A stretch of DNA of 64,000 nucleotides from Pseudooceanicola sediminis. GTDB taxonomy: Bacteria > Pseudomonadota > Alphaproteobacteria > Rhodobacterales > Rhodobacteraceae. Numbering within the stretch: position 1 is the stretch's first letter; each line of letters begins with the position of its first letter. Shown in pieces: positions 8,876 through 17,432 of this stretch. The stretch spans positions 1-64,000 of the forward strand of contig NZ_QWJJ01000003.1 in NCBI RefSeq assembly GCF_003575965.1. Direction: 5' to 3'. The notes under the pieces are model-generated. The model was not told where the DNA came from, searched no databases, and worked only from the letters and a program-made list of their open reading frames with translations. A program made the position numbers and the translations under genes.

Positions 8876-10429
8876 TCAGCTACCGGCGAGGGTGATGGAG
8901 CCGGCGCGGAAATCGAGCACGTAGGGGATGTGGCCCTGTTGCGGTGCCCAGTCGACCGACTGCTTCATGCCCCAGCTTTCAAACGGGCGGTACAGCGGCA
9001 GCACGGGCGGATCCTGCTTGATCCGCTCCATCAGCTCGGCGTAGGCCGCGCGGCGGGCGTCGACGTCTTTCGAAAAGCGGAAGCGGTCCCATTTTTCGGC
9101 ATAATCGGCATCGGTGTTGAAGCGGCCTTCGCCCTCGGACGGGCCGTCGGGCGCCCACATGACGCCGAAGCTGCCAAAGGGGTCGGCAAAGTACATCGGG
9201 TTCGACCAGTTGCGCGCCATCATCTCGGGGTCGTTGCCCGACCACTGATCCTGCACGTTGACGCGTCCGTTGATCCCGACGGCGGCCCACATTTCCATGA
9301 TCGCCTGCGCGGCCAGCAGACCGTTGGTGTAATAGGTCGCGGCGGTGTCATAGGTGATCTCGAACCCGTCGTAACCGGCCTCTTTCAGCAGAGCCTTGGC
9401 CTTTTCCGGGTCATATTCGAACGTCTTGAGGTCGGGCATGTAGAGATCGCCCATTTCCATCATGGTATGCGAGGACGGCACGATCGCCTTGCCCTGCCAC
9501 AGCGCCTGGTTCAGCGTGTCGCGGTCGATGGCCAGGCTCATCGCCTGACGGATGCGGGGATCGGCCAGCTTGGGGTTGTTCTGGTTCATGATCATGACAT
9601 GGAACAGCGCGGTGGCCGAGCCTTCGGTCTTGAGGCTGGGGTCATTGTCGATCAGGGCCAGCTGGTCCGGGGCGATATTGGTGACGATATCGGCCTCGCC
9701 CGTTTTCAGTGCGGTGATGCGGCTGGCGGTTTCCGAGATCTGCACGACCGTTGCGCGATCCAGCGGGGCCTTGTCACCCCAGAAGTCCTCGAAACGTTCC
9801 CAGACGATTTTCTCGCCCGGCATGAATTCGGCCACCTTGTAGGGGCCGGTGCCGACGGGGGCCATCGAGAAGGCCTCGTAGTCGCTGTCTTCGGCCACGT
9901 CGGGATCGCCGGTCAGGGCCTTGGTATAGTCTTCGGGGATGATCATGATCTGCTGGAGCGAGATCAGCGTTTCCCACAGGGGTTCTTCGCGCACGGCATG
10001 GATGCGGACGGTATAATCATCGACCTTTTCCGCGCCCGAGAAATTGCCCAGGCGATCCTTGGCGCGCACCGCGTAGGGCGCGAACGTCGCCTGGAACATC
10101 CGGTTGAGCGAAAAGACCACGTCATCGGCGGTCATATCCTCGCCGTTGTGAAACGTGACGCCCTGGCGCAGCTTCAGCTCCATCGTGGTGGGGTCGATCA
10201 GTTCCCACGACGTGGCGAGGGCGGGGACCCAGACCGACTCCAGCTTGGAATGGTCGCGGTCGATCAGGGTGTCGAAGCTGTTGTAGTAGAACTGCGATCC
10301 GACGTTGGAATGGTCACGGCCCGGATCGAGGTAGGCCGAGACGTTGGCGGCGCCGACGGTGATATCCGCGGCATAGGCCGCGGTTGTCAGGGCGGCCGAA
10401 AGGGCGGTGGTGAGCATCAGTCTGAACAT
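8876..10429 (-). CDS. ABC importer periplasmic solute-binding protein, family 5 (DppA/OppA type)
   Basis: This 517-residue protein starts with a Sec signal peptide (hydrophobic stretch ending TTAAYA before ADITVGAA). The ATG is preceded by GGAG. SBP_bac_5 features are seen: LDPGRDHSNVGSQFYYNSFDTLID near the N-terminus, WELIDPTTMELKLRQGVTFHNGEDMTADDVVFSLNR, and the VGTGPYKVAEFMPGEKIVWERF core. Length fits DppA/OppA proteins. It binds the imported solute in the periplasm and hands it to the two permeases encoded just upstream. Peptides, opines, nickel chelates and glycosides are all possible ligands for the family; the flanking phosphatase genes hint at a phosphorylated ligand. Confidence 0.92.
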   Translation of the reverse strand: MFRLMLTTALSAALTTAAYAADITVGAANVSAYLDPGRDHSNVGSQFYYNSFDTLIDRDHSKLESVWVPALATSWELIDPTTMELKLRQGVTFHNGEDMTADDVVFSLNRMFQATFAPYAVRAKDRLGNFSGAEKVDDYTVRIHAVREEPLWETLISLQQIMIIPEDYTKALTGDPDVAEDSDYEAFSMAPVGTGPYKVAEFMPGEKIVWERFEDFWGDKAPLDRATVVQISETASRITALKTGEADIVTNIAPDQLALIDNDPSLKTEGSATALFHVMIMNQNNPKLADPRIRQAMSLAIDRDTLNQALWQGKAIVPSSHTMMEMGDLYMPDLKTFEYDPEKAKALLKEAGYDGFEITYDTAATYYTNGLLAAQAIMEMWAAVGINGRVNVQDQWSGNDPEMMARNWSNPMYFADPFGSFGVMWAPDGPSEGEGRFNTDADYAEKWDRFRFSKDVDARRAAYAELMERIKQDPPVLPLYRPFESWGMKQSVDWAPQQGHIPYVLDFRAGSITLAGS

Positions 10430-10492
10430 GATAATCTCCGGTAAGGGGTTGAGAAGGTTGGCAGGGGCCGCTTTGGGCGGCTCTTGTTGGTG

Positions 10493-11365
10493 TCAGCGGT
10501 CGCGCAGGCGGACATCGGCGCGGTCACGCAACCAGTCGCCCAGGATCTGCACGGTGAAGGTCAGCAGCACGATCAGCCCGGCGGGGATCAGCACGATCCA
10601 GGGGGCGGTCGGCATGTAGTCGCGCCCCAGCCCCACCATCGAGCCGAGCGAGGGCGTGGGCGGCTGCACGCCGAGCCCGAGAAAGCTGAGCGTGCTTTCC
10701 AGGATGACGATGTTCGACAGCGCCAGCGTGAACTGCACCACGAGGGGCGAGACGATGTTGGGCAGCAGGTGACGCCGCGCGATATAGGCGGTGTCGCCCC
10801 CGGCGGCGCGCGCGGCCTCGATAAACGGTTGCGAGGCAAGGCGGCGGACCTCGGCGCGCACGATGCGGGCGTATTGTTCCCACCCGGCGATGCCGAGCAC
10901 GAAGATCAGCACGGTCAGCGACGAGCCGAGCAGCGCCAGCACCAGCAGGGCGACGAGGGTGAAGGGAATGGCGATCTGCATGTCGACCAGCGCCATGATG
11001 CCATCTTCGGCCCAGCCGGGGCGCAGGCCCGCGACAAGGCCCAGCAGGCCGCCGATGGCCAGCCCGATGACCGCCCCGCAAAAGGCCAGCGCAAGCGTCA
11101 GGCGCAGGCCATACAGCCCGCGTGAAAACACGTCGCGGCCCAGTTCATCGGTGCCGGCGAAATGGCCGGGGCTGTAGCGGTCAAACCCCAGCGGCGGGCG
11201 CAGGCGCGCGATCAGGCTTTGATCCAGCGGATCGAACGGCGCGATCAGCGGGGCAAGGATGGCCGCCCCGGCCAGCAGCACGGCCAGGCAGAGCGCGACC
11301 TTCTGGATGAGGTTGGTTGCGGCGGGGCGGCGCGTGCGGGTGATCGGATCTGCGAGCGTTGTCAT
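10493..11365 (-). CDS. ABC importer inner-membrane permease, DppC type
   Basis: This 290-residue protein is taken from the ATG reading MTTLADPITRTRR; a longer in-frame start 19 codons upstream would overlap the preceding gene and reads less like the family. It has the DppC N-terminal OppC region and the permease signature (HFAGTDELGRDVFSRGLYGLR, then IEAARAAGGDTAYIARRHLLPNI, the EAA loop that contacts the ATPase). Five to six hydrophobic helices are visible. It pairs with the DppB-like permease whose gene ends 16 bp upstream, forming the translocation channel. Confidence 0.9.
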   Translation of the reverse strand: MTTLADPITRTRRPAATNLIQKVALCLAVLLAGAAILAPLIAPFDPLDQSLIARLRPPLGFDRYSPGHFAGTDELGRDVFSRGLYGLRLTLALAFCGAVIGLAIGGLLGLVAGLRPGWAEDGIMALVDMQIAIPFTLVALLVLALLGSSLTVLIFVLGIAGWEQYARIVRAEVRRLASQPFIEAARAAGGDTAYIARRHLLPNIVSPLVVQFTLALSNIVILESTLSFLGLGVQPPTPSLGSMVGLGRDYMPTAPWIVLIPAGLIVLLTFTVQILGDWLRDRADVRLRDR

Positions 11366-11381
11366 GGGGATGGCTCTCTCT

Positions 11382-12308
11382 TCAGCTCTGCGCAAGGCGG
11401 ATGCGGGGATCGGCCAGCGCATAGGCGATGTCGGTGGCGGCGTTGATCAGCACGACGGCGACAGCGACGGTGATGACGCCGAATTGCAGCACCGGGTAGT
11501 CGCGCACGATGGCGGCGTTCACCAGAAGCTGCCCGATGCCGGGCCAGGAGAAGATGCTTTCCACCACCACGCTGCCCGCGGCGGCGAGCGAGGCGATCTG
11601 CAACCCGATGACCGAGATCACGGTGATCGAGGCATTGCCGAAACCGTGGCGCATGACGACCCAGAATTCCGACAACCCCTTGGCGCGGGCGGTGCGGATG
11701 TATTCCTGGCCCAGCACGTCGAGCATGGCGTTGCGGGTAAAGCGGGTCAGGGCGGCGATCAGCACCCCCGACAGGGCGATGGTGGGCATGATGAAGTGTG
11801 CGGCTGTGCCGTTTCCGACCACGGGCAACCAGTTGAGCGTGTAGGAAAAAACCAGGATCATCACGATGGCGAGGATGAAGGCGGGCACGGCGTAGCCTGC
11901 GAAGGCCACGACCATCACCACCGACCCGATCCAGCTTTTGCGGTAGACGGCGGCGAGGACACCGAGGGGGATCGACACCAGCAGCGTCAGGCCCACCGAG
12001 GTCAGCAGTAGTTGCGCCGAGGGCCAGAGGCGGTGTGCGACGACCTCGGTCACCGGGCGCCGTTCGACGAAGGACAGGCCGAAATCGCCCGAGGCCGCCG
12101 CCCGCAGAAAGGCCAGGTATTGGTGCCAGAGAGAGCGGTCGAGCTGAAAGTAGGCGATCAGCGTCGCGCGCCCCTCGGCCGTCAGACCTTCGCCCAGAAA
12201 GGTGTCGATCGGGTTGCCGGACAGGCGCGTGGCGATGAAGGTGATGGTCAGGATGGCGAACAGCGTGATCACCATCTTTACGAGGATTCTCAGCAGGTAA
12301 GCGGCCAT
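11382..12308 (-). CDS. ABC importer inner-membrane permease, DppB type
   Basis: This 308-residue protein starts MAAYLLRILVKMVITLFAILTIT, the typical DppB first helix. It has TRLSGNPIDTFLGEG, the DppB periplasmic loop, and the EAA motif EYIRTARAKGLSEFWVVMRHGFGNA. It ends with ATDIAYALADPRIR, the characteristic DppB C-terminus. The ATG shares its first base with the TGA of the HAD gene (TGATG), so the two are translationally coupled. A GTG one codon earlier is possible. Together with the DppC-like protein it forms the membrane channel. Confidence 0.92.
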   Translation of the reverse strand: MAAYLLRILVKMVITLFAILTITFIATRLSGNPIDTFLGEGLTAEGRATLIAYFQLDRSLWHQYLAFLRAAASGDFGLSFVERRPVTEVVAHRLWPSAQLLLTSVGLTLLVSIPLGVLAAVYRKSWIGSVVMVVAFAGYAVPAFILAIVMILVFSYTLNWLPVVGNGTAAHFIMPTIALSGVLIAALTRFTRNAMLDVLGQEYIRTARAKGLSEFWVVMRHGFGNASITVISVIGLQIASLAAAGSVVVESIFSWPGIGQLLVNAAIVRDYPVLQFGVITVAVAVVLINAATDIAYALADPRIRLAQS

Positions 12309-13072
12309 CACAGGGCCTCCTCTTGTACGGCGGCGGGACGTTGCAGATGCAGGAAAGGCAGGCCGGCGGCACGGGCGGCGCGGCCATCGGTGGCGGGATT
12401 GTCACCGACAAACATCGCTTGCGCAGGGGCGGTGTCACCAAGTGCGAGGGTCAGCATCAGCGGGTCCGGCTTGCCCGGGCTGTGCCAGCACAGGGCCGGG
12501 CGGATCGCCCGCAGCGCGGCCAGCAGCGCGCCGGTTTCCGCGATGGGCTGTCCGGAATGGCTGGGGTGGGACAGATCCTCGTTCGCGACCCAGAGCGGCG
12601 CGCCACGGGCGGCGAGGCTGAGCAGGGGCCCGAAATCATCGATCCCGAAGGCCGGATCGCGGCAGAGCAGGGCGGCCTGCGGCGCGGGATGCGTGGTGTC
12701 GAACCCGAGGTCGCGGGCCGCCGCGACCAGCGCCGGGCTGGCGTGCAGGCACAGACGTGTCACCCCGAGGCGGGCGATTCTGTGCAGCGCCACCTCGCCC
12801 GCCAGCAAGATGCGCCGCGCCGGAATATCCAGGCCGAGCGTGGCCAGTTGCGCGCTGAGCCGGGCACCGGTGGTGTCGGAATTGTTCGAGACAACCCAGA
12901 GCCGCGACCCGCATTCGGCAATGAATTCAGCCGCATCCGCATAGGGGCGCCCTTCGGAGATGAGGCAGCCGTCAAGATCGCAGAGCACGCGTTTCGCATG
13001 CGAAACATCACGGGCGTCGAGCGCCTGGCGCAGCAGGGTCGGCGGATATTGGGGGATCGTCGTGGCGTGCAA
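12308..13072 (-). CDS. HAD-superfamily phosphatase (subfamily IIA, NagD-like), TTG start
   Basis: This 254-residue protein has HAD motif I CDLDGCL, motif II VSNNS, a motif III lysine in SPGKPDPLM and motif IV VGDNPATD, with a central C2-type cap as in NagD and glycerol-phosphate phosphatases. The start is TTG at 13072, chosen because GAGGAG lies 8 bp upstream and no in-frame ATG is nearby. It is the first gene of the minus-strand importer operon and faces a LysR gene across a 131-bp divergent promoter region. It probably dephosphorylates a small metabolite related to the imported solute. It is cytoplasmic, with no signal sequence. Confidence 0.85.
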   Translation of the reverse strand: MHATTIPQYPPTLLRQALDARDVSHAKRVLCDLDGCLISEGRPYADAAEFIAECGSRLWVVSNNSDTTGARLSAQLATLGLDIPARRILLAGEVALHRIARLGVTRLCLHASPALVAAARDLGFDTTHPAPQAALLCRDPAFGIDDFGPLLSLAARGAPLWVANEDLSHPSHSGQPIAETGALLAALRAIRPALCWHSPGKPDPLMLTLALGDTAPAQAMFVGDNPATDGRAARAAGLPFLHLQRPAAVQEEAL

Positions 13073-13152
13073 GTCTCGGGCTCCTCGGATCTGGGCCGGG
13101 GTGTCCGGCTGTCTGAGGCCCCAAATGACCGGTCGCTGTGACGTGGCTGTAA

Positions 13153-13186
13153 CAAAGCAAAGCTAGAGTTTGGGCAAAGCAAAGCT
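13153..13186. promoter_or_regulatory. Two direct repeats, 22 bp apart, in the LysR/HAD divergent promoter
   Basis: The 12-mer CAAAGCAAAGCT occurs perfectly at 13153-13164 and 13175-13186, start-to-start distance 22 bp or two helical turns. It lies just upstream of the LysR start and in the divergent promoter of the importer operon, so it is a candidate LysR binding array. Confidence 0.5.
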
Positions 13187-13203
13187 GGCCTGCGAGGAAT
13201 GCG

Positions 13204-14097
13204 ATGTCCCTGTCGAATGTGCGTCTGGATGCGGTGCGATTCGTGGCGGAAACGGGGTCATACGCCGGCGCGGCGCGGGTGCTGGGTGTGACGCAGCCGA
13301 ATATCTCGCAGCAGGTGCGCAGCCTCGAGGCGGACTATGGTGTGCGGCTGTTTGCGCGGCTGGAGGGGCGGCTGGTCCCGACCGCGCTGGGTCAGAAGCT
13401 GTGCGATGCCGCTGAACGCATGGCCGAGGCGCGCGGCGATGCCGAGCGTTTGTTGCAAAGCCGGTCGTCGCTGGCGCGGGGAGAGATCACCATAGGGTTG
13501 GGAAATGCCATGCCGGGGATGGCGCTGGTGGCGGCGTTTCACAAGGCTTATCCCGGGGTTAGCATAAGGGTGGAAACCGGATCGCATGAAAAGATTACCC
13601 GCGCTGTGCTGAGCCATGGCGCCGATGTGGCCGTGTTGCCCGAGGTGCCGCAGGACCGCCGGTTCCGCCGCACGCACCTGGCGCGCACCGAGGTGGTGGC
13701 GATTGCGCCGCTGGCCCATCCGCTGGCCCGGCACGACAGCGTGACGGCCGATCAGTTGCGCCGCGAGCCGCTGATCTATCGCGCCAGCGGGTCATCGACG
13801 CAGCGGGCGGTGGACCGGATGTTCGCGCGCAGCGGTCCCGTGCCCGAGCCGTTCCTGACGCTGGATGCGCGCGATGGCTTGTACGAGGCGGTGGTCAGTG
13901 GCCTTGGCGTCGGGTTTTTGTGGCGCGACGGCACCTCGCGCGGGGATGGCATAAAGCGCCTGCCGATTGCCGAAATGGGGCGCGCCGAAACCCATGAGAC
14001 GGTCTTTGCCCTGCGCGAGACGACGGGCAAGATTGTCGACGCGTTTTTCGACATGGCGGCGCATTTTGAGGGGGCACCGTCGGCATTGGCGGGCTGA
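13204..14097 (+). CDS. LysR-family transcriptional regulator
   Basis: This 297-residue protein has an N-terminal helix-turn-helix (VRFVAETGSYAGAARVLGVTQPNISQQVRSLEADYGVRLFAR), a linker helix and a periplasmic-binding-like effector domain (from about residue 92, GEITIGLGNAMPGMALV). The ATG is preceded by GAGGAA. It is divergent from the HAD/ABC operon, the standard arrangement for a LysR protein controlling its neighbour, and is separated from it by the 22-bp-spaced direct repeats. Another possible target is the amidohydrolase gene downstream on the same strand. The ligand is unknown. Confidence 0.92.
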   Translation: MSLSNVRLDAVRFVAETGSYAGAARVLGVTQPNISQQVRSLEADYGVRLFARLEGRLVPTALGQKLCDAAERMAEARGDAERLLQSRSSLARGEITIGLGNAMPGMALVAAFHKAYPGVSIRVETGSHEKITRAVLSHGADVAVLPEVPQDRRFRRTHLARTEVVAIAPLAHPLARHDSVTADQLRREPLIYRASGSSTQRAVDRMFARSGPVPEPFLTLDARDGLYEAVVSGLGVGFLWRDGTSRGDGIKRLPIAEMGRAETHETVFALRETTGKIVDAFFDMAAHFEGAPSALAG

Positions 14098-14134
14098 TCC
14101 GGGCTAAGCCCCTGAAATGGCTGAATTCCAACGT

Positions 14135-14172
14135 CGGTATTTGAACGGTATCCGAACGGTAACTGAGCGGTG
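14135..14172. repeat. Four CGGTA motifs at exact 11-bp spacing upstream of the amidohydrolase
   Basis: CGGTA occurs at 14135-14139, 14146-14150 and 14157-14161, with CGGTG at 14168-14172. The middle two are part of an identical GAACGGTA and the last of GAGCGGTG. The exact one-turn spacing puts every copy on the same DNA face, in the 180-bp gap before the amidohydrolase start. It is probably a cooperative regulator site. Confidence 0.5.
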
Positions 14173-14277
14173 CCAAATTGGGCAGAATGCACCTGGCGTG
14201 TGCCGTTTGCGGGGTCGCGACTTGTGGCGCGCGTTCGGATCGGGAACCCTCCTGCCCGAGGCAAGGGGAGTATGGCG

Positions 14278-15486
14278 ATGGGTTTTGATCTGATCCTGCA
14301 AGGCGGTGTGGTGCTGGGGCATGGCGCCGTCGACCTGGGGCTGCGCAAGGGCCGGATCGCGGCAATTGCGCCGGGGCTGAGCGGCGGGCCGGTCAAGGTG
14401 CTGGCGGGCGCGCTGGTGACGCCGGGGCTGATCGAGACGCATATCCACCTGGACAAGTCCTGTCTGTCGGTGCCCGGTGCCGACGGGCTGGCGGATGCCA
14501 TCGCCAAGGTCTCGGCGTTGAAGGAGGCCATGAGCGTCGAGGACATCATGGCCCGCGCCCGCCGCACGCTGGAGCGTTGCATCCTGCAAGGCACGACGCG
14601 GATGCGCACCCATGTCGAGGTCGACCCCGCCATCGGGTTGCGCGGCATCGAGGGGGTGAAACGCCTGCGCGAGGAATATAGCTGGGCCATCGATATCGAG
14701 ATCTGTGTTTTCCCGCAGGAGGGTCTGTTCAACCGCCCCGGCACCGAGGCCCTGCTGATCGAGGCGCTGGAGGGCGGCGCCGAGGTGCTGGGCGGCTGTT
14801 CCTATGCCGACAGCGACCCCGGCGCGCATCTGCGAAAGGTGTTCGAGCTGGCGGTGCGGTACGGCGTCGATCTGGACCTGCATCTGGATTTCGACCTTGA
14901 TCCGATGGGGGCCGAGTTGCCGGAGGTCTGTGCGCTGACGGTGGAACATGGGATGCAGGGGCGGGTCAGCGTCGGCCATGTCACCAAGCTGTCGGCCCTG
15001 CCCGCGGATCAGTTGGCGGCGATGGCGGAGAGGATGCGCGAGGCCGGGGTTGCGGCGGTGATCCTGCCCGCCACGGATCTGTTCCTGACCGGGCGGGGGG
15101 TGGATCACAACGTGCCGCGCGGCGTCGCCCCGGCGCACCGGCTGGCGGCGCAGGGGGTGTGTTGCTGCCTGTCGACGAACAACGTGCTGAACCCGTTCAC
15201 CCCGTTCGGGGACGGCTCGCTGATGCGGATCGCCAACCTGTTCGCCAATGTGGCGCAGGTGGGGGATGCTGCGGGGCTGGAGGGGTGCTTTGGCATGATC
15301 TCAGCCCAGTCGGCGCGGGTGATGCGCCTGCCTGACTACGGGCTGGACGTCGGCGGGGTGGCGGATGTGGTGGTCTTCGACGCGGGCAGTGCGGCGTCGG
15401 CCGTGGCCGAGATCGCGGTGCCCTTGCTGGGGATCAAGCGGGGGCGGGTGGTGTTTGAGCGGGAGAAGGTGGGGTTGAAGTGGTGA
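14278..15486 (+). CDS. Metal-dependent amidohydrolase, cytosine-deaminase-like
   Basis: This 402-residue amidohydrolase-superfamily protein is started at the second of two close ATGs (14278) because AAGGGGAG ends 7 bp before it; the ATG at 14272 would be too close. Metal and active-site motifs are GLIETHIHLDKS (HxH), MRTHVEVD, DLDLHLDFDLDP, SVGHVT and a late LPATDLFL aspartate, followed by RGVAPAHRL. This pattern matches the CodA/AtzB-type deaminase branch, which acts on cyclic amidines or amides such as cytosine, isoguanine or N-alkyl triazines. It has no transporter of its own; the upstream phased repeats suggest separate regulation. The substrate cannot be fixed from sequence. Confidence 0.82.
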   Translation: MGFDLILQGGVVLGHGAVDLGLRKGRIAAIAPGLSGGPVKVLAGALVTPGLIETHIHLDKSCLSVPGADGLADAIAKVSALKEAMSVEDIMARARRTLERCILQGTTRMRTHVEVDPAIGLRGIEGVKRLREEYSWAIDIEICVFPQEGLFNRPGTEALLIEALEGGAEVLGGCSYADSDPGAHLRKVFELAVRYGVDLDLHLDFDLDPMGAELPEVCALTVEHGMQGRVSVGHVTKLSALPADQLAAMAERMREAGVAAVILPATDLFLTGRGVDHNVPRGVAPAHRLAAQGVCCCLSTNNVLNPFTPFGDGSLMRIANLFANVAQVGDAAGLEGCFGMISAQSARVMRLPDYGLDVGGVADVVVFDAGSAASAVAEIAVPLLGIKRGRVVFEREKVGLKW

Positions 15487-15517
15487 GGGGGGTTAAAATG
15501 GTCTGGAGGACAAAGTA

Positions 15518-16300
15518 TTGATTAATGAATCGATAAAGAAAGAAATGTATATCGAAGAAATCGACAGTTGCTTGGCGGCCAGTATGCAATTGGTTGATGC
15601 CTACGCCAAGTATCGCGGAATGATGGAAGGCATACAAGAAAACATAGATTGGCTTGACAAAGCGCCAATGCCTATAATCAGGCACGTGAATTCTGAGGTG
15701 GAGCTTATAAACTTTCAGTTTGTTATGCTTCCTTGGAGGCTTCTGGAGAAAAATAAAAAAGGTAAAGAGGCGCCGGGTGGGCTTGCAAGTTTAGAGGGGA
15801 AGGAGAAACGCGCCGATGGTGATCAAAACCAAACTCTAACACGTGTGTCGTGGTTGCTGAAGGACGGCCTCAGGAAGTGGCCAGATCTGTTTTCGACGCA
15901 ATATAAATCGACCAGAGTTGAGGGGGTAAAATACCGTAAAGAACTGAGCTGCGAAGCGCTTGAGGACAGAAAGACCAAGCTTCTTGAGCATTGCGCTACA
16001 GTGGAATCTTTAGGTTCTGATGATATTTACCAAAAAATCGATATAATTCGTAATGAAGGCTATGCGCACAGCACTGCCCTCTCACATAAGCGAATTCTTA
16101 GGCCGGAGGACGGGTGGCAAGGCGAGATGTTAGTCAAGGAACTTCTGAGTTTCGGAGACTCTGTAATGGATCTATGTATTTGTATTGATTGTTACTGGCG
16201 GAATATGTCTCAGGTATCTTTAGATATGAGGATTTATGCTTCCAAAGCTATGAGCTTAGAATACTGGAAAATAATCAAGGGTGCGTGTGGCGATGATTGA
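15518..16300 (+). CDS. AT-rich HEPN-like protein of unknown function (AbiU2-like motif), probably acquired
   Basis: This 260-residue, mostly helical and highly charged protein has a TTG start, supported by GGAGGA ending 7 bp upstream; the next in-frame ATG is at 15546. Around residues 176-185 it reads IIRNEGYAHS, which fits the RNx4H motif of HEPN ribonuclease domains (R178, N179, H184) and resembles the AbiU2/RNx4H group of abortive-infection and toxin proteins. No full family match can be claimed by eye. Base use is foreign: the row 15661-15720 has only 26 G/C of 60, while neighbours are clearly GC-rich, and A/T-ending codons abound. No obvious antitoxin or integrase gene is adjacent. Catalytic RNA cleavage is a hypothesis only. 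Confidence 0.6.
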   Translation: MINESIKKEMYIEEIDSCLAASMQLVDAYAKYRGMMEGIQENIDWLDKAPMPIIRHVNSEVELINFQFVMLPWRLLEKNKKGKEAPGGLASLEGKEKRADGDQNQTLTRVSWLLKDGLRKWPDLFSTQYKSTRVEGVKYRKELSCEALEDRKTKLLEHCATVESLGSDDIYQKIDIIRNEGYAHSTALSHKRILRPEDGWQGEMLVKELLSFGDSVMDLCICIDCYWRNMSQVSLDMRIYASKAMSLEYWKIIKGACGDD

Positions 16301-16464
16301 GGGAACCGTCGTTCCGCTGTGATTTTTGGTTTTGTTTAATAGTATGACGATTTGATCGCCCCAAGCCTGGCGCGCGCTTGTCAGTGGGGTGGCCTCTGAC
16401 CGTTCAGCGGAGCGCTTAATGGCGGCAATAGACCTCCCAGAGCCCCGCCCCGACTGCAAATGGC

Positions 16465-16496
16465 AAAAGCGCCAGCCCGTGGGGACGGGCAGGCGC
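16465..16496 (-). terminator. Rho-independent terminator of the kdgD-gci-gli operon
   Basis: On the minus strand, GCGCC-T-GCCCGT pairs with ACGGGC-T-GGCGC around a 4-nt loop (11 bp with one mismatch) and is followed by TTTT (16468-16465). It lies ~75 bp past the gli stop. Otherwise the gap 16301-16568 holds no recognisable gene. Confidence 0.75.
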
Positions 16497-16568
16497 GCCC
16501 GGCGCTTTCGGCTTTGCTCCGGCGGGGGGGCTGTTGGGGTGGTCAGCGACTTTGCGGGCCGCTCTCGC

Positions 16569-17432
16569 TCAGAGGCGGAAGAGGGCTTCGGGGGTGGTGA
16601 CGAGGGCGAGGTGGCGTTGCTCGGGCGTCAGCCAGCCGAGGACGGTGTCGAGGAGGGCCGCGTCGTTGGGGTATTCTTCGGTCGTTTTCGCAAGGTTGTG
16701 CGGCCAGTTGGTGCCCCAGATCAGACGCTCGGGCGCGTGGGCGGCGAGGGCGCGGGTGTTGGCGGCGATGTCGGTGTAATCAGGCCCGCCGGTCTGGCTG
16801 CTCTCATATCCGCCGGTCAGTTTGAACCAGCAATTGCCCTTGTCGATCAGGCGCTTGGTGGCCGCGATCTCAGGCCCGTCGGGGGCGGCGCCGCGAAAGA
16901 ACTTGCCGTGGTGGTCGAAGACCCAGTTGCTGCGCAGGGCGGCGAGGCGGGGTTCGTGGTCGAGGATGTCGGAGCCGTCGAATTGCACGGCCAGCACCCA
17001 GTCGTGATCGGCGCAGATCGCGTCGAGGTCTTCGAGCGCAGAGAGGCCGATGGCGCCGCCGGGCAGGTCCATCAGGCGGGCACCGATGACCCCGGCGTCG
17101 GAGAGGCGCTGCATCTCGGCCGCGGAGGTTTCGGGGGTGATGACGCAGACGCCTCGGGTTGTGACACCGGCGGCGGTCATGTCGGCAAGGCAGGCGAGGA
17201 GGTTTTCGTTATCGGCCTGCTGGGCGTTGCCCTGGGTGACGATGGTGCGCGAGATGCCGAGCCAGCCCATCATTTCGCGGTATTGCGCAGGCGTCGGGGT
17301 TTCGCCGCCGGGGTTTGGCGGGCCCCCGGGCAGGGCGGGAAAGCCGGGCAGGTACATGTGACACTGGCAGTCGACGGCCCCGGCGGGCAGCGTGATCTGC
17401 GGCGCGGGGCCGGTGAGGGTGCGGGTGATCAT
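16569..17432 (-). CDS. gli: D-galactarolactone isomerase (amidohydrolase superfamily)
   Basis: This 287-residue TIM-barrel amidohydrolase of the LigI/Gli branch opens AVDCQCHMYLPGFPALPGGP, close to the N-terminus of Agrobacterium Gli as I recall it, where the first metal-site His of ordinary amidohydrolases is also Gln. Other landmarks are VTQGNAQQADN, GARLMDLPGGA, VQFDGSD, VFDHHGKF and WGTNWPHN. Gli interconverts the 1,4- and 1,5-lactones of galactarate, extending the substrate range of the cycloisomerase encoded directly upstream. The ATG overlaps the gci stop (TGATG). It is the last gene of a kdgD-gci-gli operon, closed by a hairpin terminator. Confidence 0.85.
   Translation of the reverse strand: MITRTLTGPAPQITLPAGAVDCQCHMYLPGFPALPGGPPNPGGETPTPAQYREMMGWLGISRTIVTQGNAQQADNENLLACLADMTAAGVTTRGVCVITPETSAAEMQRLSDAGVIGARLMDLPGGAIGLSALEDLDAICADHDWVLAVQFDGSDILDHEPRLAALRSNWVFDHHGKFFRGAAPDGPEIAATKRLIDKGNCWFKLTGGYESSQTGGPDYTDIAANTRALAAHAPERLIWGTNWPHNLAKTTEEYPNDAALLDTVLGWLTPEQRHLALVTTPEALFRL

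Noticed and set aside
15518-16300. Toxin-antitoxin pair around the HEPN gene
   Set aside because: No small adjacent gene resembling a MNT or other antitoxin was found on either side; only the single AT-rich gene is supported.
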